Positions 1 to 7,146 of a stretch of DNA of 64,000 nt are shown piece by piece (positions within the stretch are counted from its first letter, which is position 1; each line of letters begins with the position of its first letter). The notes beneath the pieces were generated by a model. That model had not been told where the DNA came from. It did not search any database and saw only the letters and a list, made by a program, of their open reading frames with translations. The stretch is taken from contig CAJUKV010000018.1 in NCBI GenBank assembly GCA_910587305.1, positions 1-64,000 of the forward strand, read 5' to 3'. The stretch is from an uncultured Lachnospiraceae bacterium. Lineage in GTDB: Bacteria; Bacillota; Clostridia; Lachnospirales; Lachnospiraceae. A program made the position numbers and the translations under genes.

Positions 1-250
1 GTCTAAGTTGACAATCACAGCATTAAAATCTAAAAAGATATGGATAGGTTTAGCGACAATTTCCGGCATTTTCCATTCCTTTACAATATTTCCTTTGATA
101 AATCCCTTTTCTTCTAGCCGCAGTGCCTTTTTGTAAATTGACGGGGTACTTATTTTTACCCATATGGCTCTGTTTTCCGAGCAGATAATTTCTCAGTTTG
201 CAAATGGATTTTCATTCTTCCTGTTTGGCTTTTATACGGTATATTCCTCT
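1..250 (-). pseudogene. PadR-type transcriptional regulator remnant (runs off the left edge)
   Basis: The minus strand is open from about 192 to the window edge. It reads like the winged-helix part of a PadR-family regulator: a stretch 'STPSIYKKALRLEEKGFIKG' followed by 'IVKEWKMPE', then 'KPIHIFLDFNAVIVNLD'. In intact family members roughly 25 residues normally separate the 'KMPE' strand from the 'KPIHIFLDF' segment. They are missing here, which suggests an in-frame deletion. Upstream the frame is closed by TGA at 193-195, where the family would continue with its N-terminal helix, and only disconnected scraps lie beyond. I infer a dead gene. The assignment rests on remembered family sequence and the true 3-prime end lies outside the window. 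Confidence 0.5.
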
Positions 251-405
251 TTGTTTCTTGCACTTGGTAAAGGAACAAAAGACTTTATTCTTGGGGCTTG
301 TAGGCAGGGAATTTGTTTTGTCCCAGTGATTTTGCTTTTTTGTAATGAAAAAAATTGATTTTTTCATTAGAATATATAATAATCTTAGAAAGGAGCGTGG
401 TATAA

Positions 406-671
406 ATGGCAAAGGCAGTAAATGTAAATTTCCGTATGGATGCAGAACTTAAAAAAACATGGAACAGGTATGTGAGGATATGGGATTGTCCATGACAACC
501 GCGTTTACTATTTTTGCAAAAAAGGTAAGCCGTGAACACAGGATTCCTTTTGAGATTACAGCAGATCCGTTCTATTCTGAGAGCAATATGGCGCATTTGC
601 GGCGGGAAATTGCAGCACTTGATTCCGGCAAGGGAGCAGAGCATGAGCCACTTTTGGAGCAGGCGGATTGA
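406..671 (+). pseudogene. RelB/DinJ-family antitoxin, frameshifted in a poly-A run
   Basis: The start ATG at 406 follows a good SD (GAAAGGAG, about 388-395) and encodes 'MAKAVNVNFRMDAELKK', the standard opening of a RelB/DinJ ribbon-helix-helix antitoxin. The frame then runs into a stop within a few codons. The rest of the family sequence ('MEQVCEDMGLSMTTAFTIFA' and on to 'LRREIAALDSGKG') continues from 459 in another frame and ends at 671. The switch falls in a run of seven A at 451-457, where eight would restore the frame. It is therefore a one-base loss in a homopolymer, either a real mutation or a sequencing error. The C-terminal residues after 'KGAEHE' appear to be read through from the neighbouring toxin remnant. 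Confidence 0.75.
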
Positions 672-750
672 CGAAACCAATAGATTTGTCCATAGGGTTG
701 AAAATGGTGTATTAGAGATTTTGTCCCGCCGTGGACATTATGATGATTAA
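643..750 (+). pseudogene. YoeB/Txe-type toxin, C-terminal remnant
   Basis: The frame ending at the TAA at 748-750 carries 'FWSRRIDETNRFVHRVENG' and then 'VLEILSRRGHYDD'. This matches the last third of YoeB/Txe mRNA-interferase toxins, whose C-terminus typically reads GxWSRRIxxxHRLVYRV...CRxHY. The N-terminal two thirds are absent: the 3-prime end of the antitoxin runs directly into this segment. A deletion therefore seems to have removed the antitoxin stop codon and the first 50 or so toxin codons. The catalytic C-terminal His-Tyr pair remains, but no functional toxin can be made. Confidence 0.6.
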
Positions 751-781
751 AGACTAAGACTAAATTTGGAGATTCAGCGAG

Positions 782-1657
782 GTGGAGAGATTGAAAATTC
801 TGGTTTTAGGCGGCACCAGGTTTTTTGGTGTACATATGGTAAAGGAACTTTTAGCAAAAGGGCATGACGTCACGATTGCTACAAGAGGAAAAACGGCTGA
901 TGAATATGGCAATAAAGTGAAGAGAATTATCCTTGACAGAACAAATAAAGCAAGTATGAAAAATGCATTAGACGGCAGTTACTATGATGTTGTAATTGAC
1001 AAAATTGCTTACTGCTCAAACGATATCAAGTATGTAATGGAAGCCGTTAACTGTGGTAAATATATTCATATGTCAAGTACTGCAGTTTATGAGCCTTTGC
1101 GCTTAAATACAAGGGAATCCGATTTTAACGGGGCTTCAGGAAAGCTGGTTTGGTGTGACAGGGAAGCATTTTCCTATGGGGAAGTAAAAAGGCAGGCTGA
1201 GCGCGCTTTGTGGCAGGAGTATTCCCAAAGAAACTTTATTGCGGTAAGATATCCCTTTGTAATAGGGGAAGACGATTATACGAAAAGATTGTTCTTCTAT
1301 GTGAAAAATACTATGAAATTTGTTCCCATGAATATAGATAATTTAGATTATCAGATTGGCTTTATCCGTTCTGATGAAGCGGGGAAGTTCATGGCATTTT
1401 TGGTTGATAAAGATTTCAGAGGGGCGATTAACGGAAGTTCGAAGGGAACTATTTCCATAAAGGAAATAATTGAGTATGTTGAAAAAAGAACAAAAGCAAA
1501 GGCGATTATAGACAAATCGGGAGAAGATGCGCCTTATAATGGAGTACCGGAATATAGCATTAATACGGAAAAGGCGGAGGCGTTGGGATTTCGGTTTTCG
1601 GCAATTCATGATTGGATATATGATCTTTTAGATTATTATATCGAAACAGTTTTCTAA
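782..1657 (+). CDS. NAD-dependent epimerase/dehydratase-like protein (extended SDR fold)
   Basis: A 291-residue protein with a Rossmann nucleotide-binding loop at residues 10-16 (GGTRFFG, the GxxGxxG pattern) and a Tyr132-x3-Lys136 pair in 'YGEVK', the catalytic signature of short-chain dehydrogenase/reductases. Members with this opening bind NAD(P) and modify nucleotide sugars, though some are atypical and non-catalytic. The substrate cannot be read from sequence. The start is uncertain: GTG at 782 has a weak SD, while TTG at 791 sits five bases behind GGTGG. It lies alone downstream of the decayed toxin module, on the same strand as the following DinB-like gene. Confidence 0.75.
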   Translation: MERLKILVLGGTRFFGVHMVKELLAKGHDVTIATRGKTADEYGNKVKRIILDRTNKASMKNALDGSYYDVVIDKIAYCSNDIKYVMEAVNCGKYIHMSSTAVYEPLRLNTRESDFNGASGKLVWCDREAFSYGEVKRQAERALWQEYSQRNFIAVRYPFVIGEDDYTKRLFFYVKNTMKFVPMNIDNLDYQIGFIRSDEAGKFMAFLVDKDFRGAINGSSKGTISIKEIIEYVEKRTKAKAIIDKSGEDAPYNGVPEYSINTEKAEALGFRFSAIHDWIYDLLDYYIETVF

Positions 1658-1719
1658 ATCCCTGTTTGCCGGGATGCCAAACGAAGAGTCAAATTTGAAA
1701 TGCAGGAGAATAATTGGTT

Positions 1720-2376
1720 ATGAACAAAATATGGTCCGAACAAAATAAAACAATGCAGACGCAATTCAGAAGGAAAGACACCTTTAAAGCGGGAATTGAT
1801 ACATTATTTGATTTGCGAAATCAGCTAATGCAAGTTTTGGTATCGTTTTATGAGGAATTAAGCAGAGAAGATTTTAACGCGATTCCATTTATAAACGCAG
1901 ACGGTTATCATAATAAAACGATTGCATATTCAATTTGGCATATTTTTCGTATTGAAGATATAGTTGCACATACATTGATAAGTGAAACTGACCAGGTGTT
2001 TTTTATGGGCAATTATCAGGAACGCATCAATTCGCCTATCATCACAACAGGAAATGAACTTGTAAAAGAGCAGATTGCGGATTTTTCAAAACGACTTAAT
2101 CTGAAAGAACTTTATGCATATATTTTTGAGGTAAAGGATAGCACAGAGAAGATCGTCAATGGTTTATCCTATGATGAGTTGAAAAAGAAAATATCGGAAG
2201 AAAGAAAAGAATATTTAAAATCGTTGAATGTTGTAAGCAACGATGAAAATGCCATTTGGCTGATTGATTATTGGTGTGGTAAAGATGTTCGGGGGTTAAT
2301 ACAAATGCCATTTTCAAGACATTGGATTATGCACGTAGAGGCAAGCCTGCGCATAAAAAATAAGATACATTTATAA
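1720..2376 (+). CDS. DinB-superfamily-like protein
   Basis: A roughly 218-residue soluble, helical protein. The start is taken as the ATG at 1720, with AGGAGA at 1703-1708. A TTG two codons upstream is possible. It carries the spaced histidines typical of the DinB four-helix bundle: 'DGYHNKT', 'SIWHIFRIED' and a C-terminal 'RHWIMHVEAS', which in family members bind a divalent metal. DinB-like proteins include thiol-dependent transferases such as BstA and mycothiol- or bacillithiol-dependent enzymes, but the precise reaction here is unknown. The gene stands alone between the epimerase-like gene and the SRAP gene, and nothing suggests an operon. Confidence 0.6.
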   Translation: MNKIWSEQNKTMQTQFRRKDTFKAGIDTLFDLRNQLMQVLVSFYEELSREDFNAIPFINADGYHNKTIAYSIWHIFRIEDIVAHTLISETDQVFFMGNYQERINSPIITTGNELVKEQIADFSKRLNLKELYAYIFEVKDSTEKIVNGLSYDELKKKISEERKEYLKSLNVVSNDENAIWLIDYWCGKDVRGLIQMPFSRHWIMHVEASLRIKNKIHL

Positions 2377-2511
2377 GGGTAAATTTTTATATTTATACTT
2401 CATGAAGGCAATCATATATATAGTTCTAAATGGTTTGCATTTGAACGTTTACAGAATGAATGTTACGTAATGATACCAAAGGGGCAAAAAGCGGCGAAGG
2501 AATGGGAAAAT

Positions 2512-3108
2512 ATGTGCGGACGTTTTTATGTGGATGATGATACGGCAAGAGAAATTGAAAAAATTGCGGAGAAGATAGACGGGAAAAGGGCGAAGGTGGG
2601 GGAGGTGTATCCCTCTGAGCTGGCATTGGTATTAAAGGCGGACAGTGGCAGAATGGTATCCCAGGCGCTGAAATGGGGATATGAGGTGAGGGGGAAAAAC
2701 GGGGTTATTTTTAATGCCAGATCGGAAACGGTGCGGGAAAAACCGATGTTTCGAAGTGACTATGAATCCCGTCGGTGTATCATACCGGTCAAAGAGTTTT
2801 ACGAGTGGAAAAGAAATGGGAACAGGCGGAAAGAAAAATATAGCTTTTTTGCGGATGGGAAGCTATTGTTTTTGGCGGGCATTTGCCATGAGGATCCGGA
2901 GGGCGGGAGGTTTACCATACTTACCCGTCAGGCACAAGGGTGCATGGAGGAAATACACAACAGAATGCCCTTGATTCTGACAGAGGGTGATTTGAAAAAG
3001 TGGCTGTTTTTCAAAGAGGACGCCGGTAAACTGTTAGACAGGCATTTTGAAAAATTACAAAGGAAAAGAAGCGAAGGCGAAGAATACGAGCAGTTAAGCT
3101 TAGTGTGA
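2512..3108 (+). CDS. SOS-response-associated (SRAP/YedK/HMCES) protein
   Basis: A 198-residue SRAP-domain protein. Known members cross-link covalently to abasic sites in single-stranded DNA through Cys2 and so protect the lesion. The start is set at ATG 2512 because this places the catalytic cysteine at position 2 (MCGRFY). An upstream in-frame ATG at 2470 would bury it. The other active-site residues are visible: Asn68 in 'FNARSE', Glu98 in 'EFYEW' and His149 in 'IHNRMPLIL'. The stop codon (TGA 3106-3108) lies within the first bases of a composite palindromic repeat that fills the gap to the next gene. Confidence 0.9.
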   Translation: MCGRFYVDDDTAREIEKIAEKIDGKRAKVGEVYPSELALVLKADSGRMVSQALKWGYEVRGKNGVIFNARSETVREKPMFRSDYESRRCIIPVKEFYEWKRNGNRRKEKYSFFADGKLLFLAGICHEDPEGGRFTILTRQAQGCMEEIHNRMPLILTEGDLKKWLFFKEDAGKLLDRHFEKLQRKRSEGEEYEQLSLV

Positions 3109-3257
3109 AGCTTTAAAAGTTCTAAGGCGTCAAAAAACGCCATCTAAGAACTTTTAAAGCTTGCAAAGCAAGCTATCTTCACACTTAGAAGAATGCCTTG
3201 AAAAACAGGCATTCTTCATCAGAATTTGTGATTTTGAAGAGCGGAATCATGGGGGTT
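3101..3257 (+). repeat. Family A composite palindromic repeat, copy A1
   Basis: Begins with TAGTGTGAAG, overlapping the SRAP stop codon. An outer stem (AGTGTGAAG / CTTCACACT) encloses two hairpins: a long imperfect one built on CTTTAAAAGTTCT / AGAACTTTTAAAG with GGCGT / ACGCC at its tip, and GCTTGC-AAA-GCAAGC. Next comes AAGAATGCCT / AGGCATTCTT, and the copy ends in GCGGAATCATGGGGGTT. It is nearly identical to copy A2 at 9724. Confidence 0.9.
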
Positions 3258-3339
3258 ATTTTGATAAAAAGTGAGCTGATTTTTTTAGTTGACTAAGACA
3301 CGATGTCGCACTTTATACTCAAATGCAGGAGGTGGGAAT

Positions 3340-4311
3340 ATGGATCATATGACAATCGGAGAGGTTTCTTCCATGTTTCAGATTTCAACCAGAATGCTAC
3401 GGTATTACGAAAAAGTGGGTTTGATTGAAAGTACACGGAAAGAAGGTTACGCGTATCGTATTTATGATGCTTATGCCGTTAGAAAAGTACGGCAGATTAT
3501 TATATTGCGAAAACTGCAAATACCGTTAAAGCAAATTCGGTGTATGATGAACGGAAATAAAGAAGAAGCCGTTCGCATCCTGGAAACACGGATTCGCGAT
3601 ATGGATGAAAGTGCGGCATCTATTCGGACAATGAAAGAAGTGCTGGAAAAATTGTTAAAAATGCTGTGCGAAGATACTTCTGATAAAAGCTATATGGATT
3701 TTGTACAGGAGAATACGATTGTAGAATTGACACAGTTTCTTCCTCTGGAAAGACATCATTTAAAGGAGGAACATAAAATGAGTATTGTAAAAGAAATGGT
3801 AGAAAAGGAAAGCTGCGTCCGAATCGTACTGTTACCCCCTTACACGGTGGCGTCCTATCAATTCACAGGCGACGCCCCGGAGGAGGTGGTAGGTGAGGTT
3901 ATGTGTGCATTTATCCGTTCAAGTAAATTGTATGAAAAAAAGCCGGATGCCCGTTTATTTGGATTTAACCATCCTGATCCGGAACCGGGAAGCGATTATC
4001 ATGGTTATGAAGACTGGGTAACGATTCCCGATGATATGGAAGTGCCCGCGCCTTTGGTAAGGAAGCATTTTCCCGGCGGACTTTACGCGGCTTATGCCAT
4101 CAATTTTCCGGATTTTCACGAATGGAAGTTTCTCGTAAAATGGGTTGAAAATAATGAAACCTATCAAGCAAACTATCATGACAGGGCTAGGAAAGATATG
4201 GGTGGTTGTCTGGAAGAACATTTAAACTGGGTATATTGTGCCCATATGGGCTGGCCGGAAAAAGGTATTGGCGGGAAACTCGACCTTTTACTGCCGATTA
4301 AATTGAGATGA
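3340..4311 (+). CDS. MerR-family transcriptional regulator with GyrI-like effector-binding domain
   Basis: A 323-residue regulator. The ATG at 3340 follows a strong SD (AGGAGGTGG, about 3328-3336). Residues 4-70 form a MerR winged helix-turn-helix ('MTIGEVSSMFQISTRMLRYY' at the N-terminus). A coiled-coil dimerisation helix follows at about 75-115. The C-terminal half, from 'CVRIVLLPPYTVASYQFTGD' onward, resembles the GyrI-like/AraC-effector-binding domain of BmrR-type multidrug sensors. Such proteins activate promoters with long spacers when bound to lipophilic or cationic ligands. No adjacent transporter on the same strand is obvious, so its target is unknown. The gap upstream holds repeat A1. 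Confidence 0.85.
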   Translation: MDHMTIGEVSSMFQISTRMLRYYEKVGLIESTRKEGYAYRIYDAYAVRKVRQIIILRKLQIPLKQIRCMMNGNKEEAVRILETRIRDMDESAASIRTMKEVLEKLLKMLCEDTSDKSYMDFVQENTIVELTQFLPLERHHLKEEHKMSIVKEMVEKESCVRIVLLPPYTVASYQFTGDAPEEVVGEVMCAFIRSSKLYEKKPDARLFGFNHPDPEPGSDYHGYEDWVTIPDDMEVPAPLVRKHFPGGLYAAYAINFPDFHEWKFLVKWVENNETYQANYHDRARKDMGGCLEEHLNWVYCAHMGWPEKGIGGKLDLLLPIKLR

Positions 4312-4391
4312 ATTTTTAATGGGTGGATTCAGCAACGGTTTAACCGAAGGCTGAAGGTTACCATTTAGAAAGTTACGGTATGGCAAAATAA

Positions 4392-4441
4392 TTGACATCG
4401 TATGACTATCATGATAGTATTTAAGTAACTATTGTGATAGT
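4392..4441 (+). promoter_or_regulatory. Sigma-A-type promoter with two BlaI-type operators (upstream of blaI-like gene)
   Basis: TTGACA at 4392-4397, a 17-base spacer, then TAGTAT at 4415-4420. A palindrome GACTATCATGATAGT (4404-4418) covers the spacer and -10. A second, ACTATTGTGATAGT (4428-4441), lies at the expected start point. The same arrangement recurs at 6991-7044. The BlaI-type repressor encoded at 4593 is the obvious candidate to bind here, which is an inference from position and symmetry. Confidence 0.75.
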
Positions 4442-4447
4442 CTTTTT

Positions 4448-4532
4448 ATGCACAGACCCGCGTAGAGAGAGCGTTCCGCTAAAGCGGTTCACGGGCCCTG
4501 TGGGCAGCAGGGAAGAAATTTCCCCTGCCTGA
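4448..4532 (+). repeat. Family D palindromic repeat, copy D1
   Basis: Starts ATGCACAGACCCG, contains GTTCCGCTAAAGCGGTTC and the CGGGCCC box, and ends with a CAGGGAAGAAATTTCCCCTG stem. It aligns with D2 (15035-15118, opposite strand) and D3 (32762-32842). It lies in the 5-prime leader of the blaI-like transcript. Confidence 0.7.
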
Positions 4533-4592
4533 TGAAGGGTTTCATTTACGGATGGTGGAAGCATTTGGCACAGAGGGAGGGAAATACACAAA

Positions 4593-4952
4593 ATGATAAA
4601 ATTATTTGATTCGGAGAGGAAGGTTATGGAGGTTCTGTGGCGGGAAGGGACGCTTGCGGCGGGACAGATTGTAAAGATCCTGAAAGAGGAGATTGGATGG
4701 AACAGGAATACGACCTACACGGTAATCAAAAAGTGTGTGGATAAAGGAGCGGTGAAAAGAGAGGAGCCCGGATTTATGTGCACGGCCCTGATCTCCCGGC
4801 AGGAGGTGCAGGATTATGAGACAGAGGAACTGATCGAGCGGATGTTCGACGGCTCTAAGGAAAAATTTTTTGCAGCCTTTTTGGATGGCGAAAAGCTTTC
4901 AAAGCAGGAAGTAGAGCAGTTGAAAAAGATGATCGATAATCTCGAAGGGTAA
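4593..4952 (+). CDS. BlaI/MecI/CopY-family repressor
   Basis: A 119-residue winged-helix repressor. The N-terminus 'FDSERKVMEVLWREG' and the recognition helix region 'WNRNTTYTVIKKCVDKGAV' (about residues 36-54) match BlaI/MecI/CopY proteins. These bind DNA as dimers and are released when a partner M56 protease triggers their cleavage. Full length, with no break. The partner protease is the next gene. Two operator-like palindromes lie in its own promoter and two more upstream of the following lipoprotein gene. I infer an autoregulated local regulon. The SD GGAGG is about 12 bases before the ATG, a slightly long spacing. Confidence 0.85.
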   Translation: MIKLFDSERKVMEVLWREGTLAAGQIVKILKEEIGWNRNTTYTVIKKCVDKGAVKREEPGFMCTALISRQEVQDYETEELIERMFDGSKEKFFAAFLDGEKLSKQEVEQLKKMIDNLEG

Positions 4953-4970
4953 AACCGGCGGGGCAGAAAA

Positions 4971-5144
4971 GTGTAAGTGTGAAGAAGAGATGAAGATTTT
5001 CTAAGGCGTCAAAGGACGCCGCCTAAGAAAATCTAAGTCATCTCTCGAAGAATCGCCTTGGGCGATTCTTCTGAAATAATTCATGTATTGTTTGTGCCGC
5101 AAAGCGGCATGTCGGGAAGTGTAAAGAGAAGTTCTAAGGCGTCC
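4971..5144 (+). repeat. Family A composite palindromic repeat, copy A3
   Basis: GTGTGAAGAAGAG, then a long imperfect hairpin (AGATGAAGATTTTCTAAGGC with its complement ending in AAAATCTAAGTCATCT), then AAGAATCGCC / GGCGATTCTT, then TGCCGCAAAGCGGCATGTCGGGAAGTGT. It is nearly identical to A5 at 40956 and directly abuts family B copies. Confidence 0.9.
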
Positions 5145-5280
5145 TTCCAAACTTTTTATCGGTGGCAGTATGGCAAGCGAAGCTTGCGATATGCGGGGGT
5201 ATAAGTTTGGAAGTAAACTTCCAAACTCTTTATCGGTGGCAGTATGGCAAGCGAAGCTTGCCATATGCAGGGGGTATAAA
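5145..5280 (+). repeat. Family B palindromic repeats B1 and B2 in tandem, ending in an SD
   Basis: Two tandem copies (about 5145-5204 and 5205-5280). Each has TTCCAAACT, TTTATCGGTGGCAGTATGG, a GCAAGC-GAA-GCTTGC stem, and then ATATGC(A/G)GGGGGTATAA. The second copy ends directly at the ATG at 5281, so its GGGGG supplies the ribosome-binding site of the M56 protease gene. Copy 2 also carries a TTTGGAAGTAAACTTCCAAA stem at its left end. Confidence 0.9.
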
Positions 5281-6960
5281 ATGAATTTGATGCAGATGAG
5301 TATAACGGCAGGAATTTTAATTATTGGTATCATAGCGTTTAGGGCATTATTTATCCATTATGTTCCCAAAAAGGTTTTGGTTTTGTTGTGGGAAATCGCA
5401 ATTTTGCGACTGGCGCTGCCCTTTGCCGTTCCGCTGCCCTTTCCCGTGATGGGGGATCTTGGAGGAATCACCATGGATTCCGGCAGGCTTAAAACGATCA
5501 GTGTAGCTGTTGGCGATATAGCGCCGGAAATGCTGGGGAGAAAGGCGGCACAGGGAGCCGGGAGCGCCTATGTGGCGAGCACAAACGTAGTGGAGATATC
5601 TCCCAAAGTTATCATATCGGAAGAAAGCTATTTTCTGTGGGGAATCTACGGTGTGGCAGTGTTTGTCATGGCTTTTGGCTCTGTGTACCTTTATTTTCGG
5701 GACAGTCAGTTTTTCAGGGAAGGGCTTCCTATGCCGGAAAGGGAAAAACGGCTCCTTCTTTTGAGGCTTGAGGAAAAGGACAGAAGGCGGCTTGAGAGGG
5801 TGAAATTTTGTATATCCGACCGTACGGCATCTCCGGTGACCTACGGATTATTTTGTCAGGCCATTGTTTTTCCAAAAGGTCTTTATCAAAGTACGGAAAA
5901 GGAGGTTACCTTTTGGCTTCGCCATGAGCTGGTACATATCAGGCATCATGACAATCTAAAAAAAGTGATTGCCCACGGCGTTTTGTGTCTTCACTGGTTT
6001 AATCCCCTGGTGTGGCTGCTATATTTTTTGTTCAACAGGGATATGGAGCTTTTGTGCGATGAGGCCGTAGTGCGGGAAAGAAAGGAGAGCCGGAAGGATT
6101 ACGCCCTTGCGCTGCTTTCCATGGCACAGCAAAAAGGCATGGGGTTTCGGACCGGACTTGGCTTTGGGAAAAACGCGGTGACAGAGAGAATTACGGCGGT
6201 GATGAAATTTAAAAGAAGAACCGTAAAGGGGACCTTGGGAGCGGCAGCGGCGGTTATGGCGGCGCTTACGGCTTTCGGCTCTCACTATGTATCTTATGCC
6301 GCAGACGGGGAAACGGCAGCGGATTATGATGCTGTCAAGACAGCAGAATATACGGTAACGCTGGACGCCCGGGCGATTGAGGATATTGCAGAGGCTGACG
6401 GCCCTCTGGTTTTTGGGTATACGGGCTCGAAATCTTATGAGACAGCGGACAGGCAGACACAGAGCACGCAGCCGGGTACGGCACAGGTTATGGAAGAAAC
6501 CGCCTATTGGACGGCGGAGGCGGAAAGTATACAGGCAGCGGATGCGACGGAATACGAGCAGGAAGCTACACAGGCAGCGGATGCGGCGGAGTATGCGCAG
6601 GGAAATGTGCAGACAGCGGACAGCATGCAGTACGCGGAAGAAATTGAGCAGGCAGCGGAGGATGTAGATTATGCGGTAGATATAGAAAAGATTATTGACG
6701 AATACCGGCAATTTGGGCTGAGCATTAGAACTCGCGGGGATGATTACCAGTTATATTATGAGAATGAGCCGATTTACTTTTTTGCGGATAACAAAGCGCC
6801 GGAGGAAGAGGGATTTTCAGGAAGGCTTTTCTTGCGGGAGGCCGGCTTAAAGAACGGGAAAACAGGAGTGATTGCACAACACGACGGGGACGGGAAAGTC
6901 AGCGGGTTAAGGCACCTGTCAGAGGAAGAATCTAAAGCATATACAAGCAGATGGAGATAG
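5281..6960 (+). CDS. BlaR1/MecR1-like M56-family membrane metallopeptidase
   Basis: A 559-residue membrane protein with N-terminal transmembrane segments (about residues 5-55 and 120-140) and a cytoplasmic zinc-protease core. HELVH lies at residues 215-219, with 'ELLCDEAV' about 45 residues later as the likely third ligand. This is the M56 signature. A further hydrophobic segment (about 315-335) is followed by an extracellular tail. Unlike true BlaR1 there is no penicillin-binding sensor domain. The tail is rich in Ala/Glu/Thr with repeated 'AADAxEYxQ'-like units, then a small C-terminal domain of unknown fold. It should inactivate the upstream BlaI-type repressor on sensing an unknown signal. 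The start is ATG 5281, which follows the repeat-borne SD; the longer upstream frame is repeat sequence. Confidence 0.85.
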   Translation: MNLMQMSITAGILIIGIIAFRALFIHYVPKKVLVLLWEIAILRLALPFAVPLPFPVMGDLGGITMDSGRLKTISVAVGDIAPEMLGRKAAQGAGSAYVASTNVVEISPKVIISEESYFLWGIYGVAVFVMAFGSVYLYFRDSQFFREGLPMPEREKRLLLLRLEEKDRRRLERVKFCISDRTASPVTYGLFCQAIVFPKGLYQSTEKEVTFWLRHELVHIRHHDNLKKVIAHGVLCLHWFNPLVWLLYFLFNRDMELLCDEAVVRERKESRKDYALALLSMAQQKGMGFRTGLGFGKNAVTERITAVMKFKRRTVKGTLGAAAAVMAALTAFGSHYVSYAADGETAADYDAVKTAEYTVTLDARAIEDIAEADGPLVFGYTGSKSYETADRQTQSTQPGTAQVMEETAYWTAEAESIQAADATEYEQEATQAADAAEYAQGNVQTADSMQYAEEIEQAAEDVDYAVDIEKIIDEYRQFGLSIRTRGDDYQLYYENEPIYFFADNKAPEEEGFSGRLFLREAGLKNGKTGVIAQHDGDGKVSGLRHLSEEESKAYTSRWR

Positions 6961-6990
6961 ATGCTTGCTTTCCGATCAGGAAAAAAGTAT

Positions 6991-7044
6991 TTGACACTAT
7001 GTGACTATTGTGATAGTCTATCAATACAGACTATTGCAATAGTC
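6991..7044 (+). promoter_or_regulatory. Second BlaI-type operator/promoter, upstream of the solute-binding lipoprotein
   Basis: TTGACA at 6991-6996, a 17-base spacer, TAGTCT at 7014-7019. GACTATTGTGATAGTC (7003-7018) covers the spacer and -10, and GACTATTGCAATAGTC lies at 7029-7044. The geometry and palindromes match the promoter at 4392, so the lipoprotein/permease genes are probably under the same repressor. Confidence 0.75.
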
Positions 7045-7146
7045 ATTTGCGTTTAAAAGGCCTGATGCGAGACAGGATGAATTTTGCTGCAGGCGTCCTC
7101 ATAGCACATAGGCGTTTAAGTTCCTGAGGAAAGGAGTTATCATGAA

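Noticed and set aside
164..358. 64-residue open frame at the left edge
   Set aside because: No SD and no family resemblance. It is antisense to the PadR remnant, so a shadow frame.
5170..5280. N-terminal extension of the M56 protease
   Set aside because: The sequence is two tandem family B repeats, and the ATG at 5281 has its own SD. The extended residues are translated repeat.
6019..6711. 230-residue minus-strand frame within the M56 gene
   Set aside because: Arg/Cys-rich antisense shadow with no start signal and no family features.
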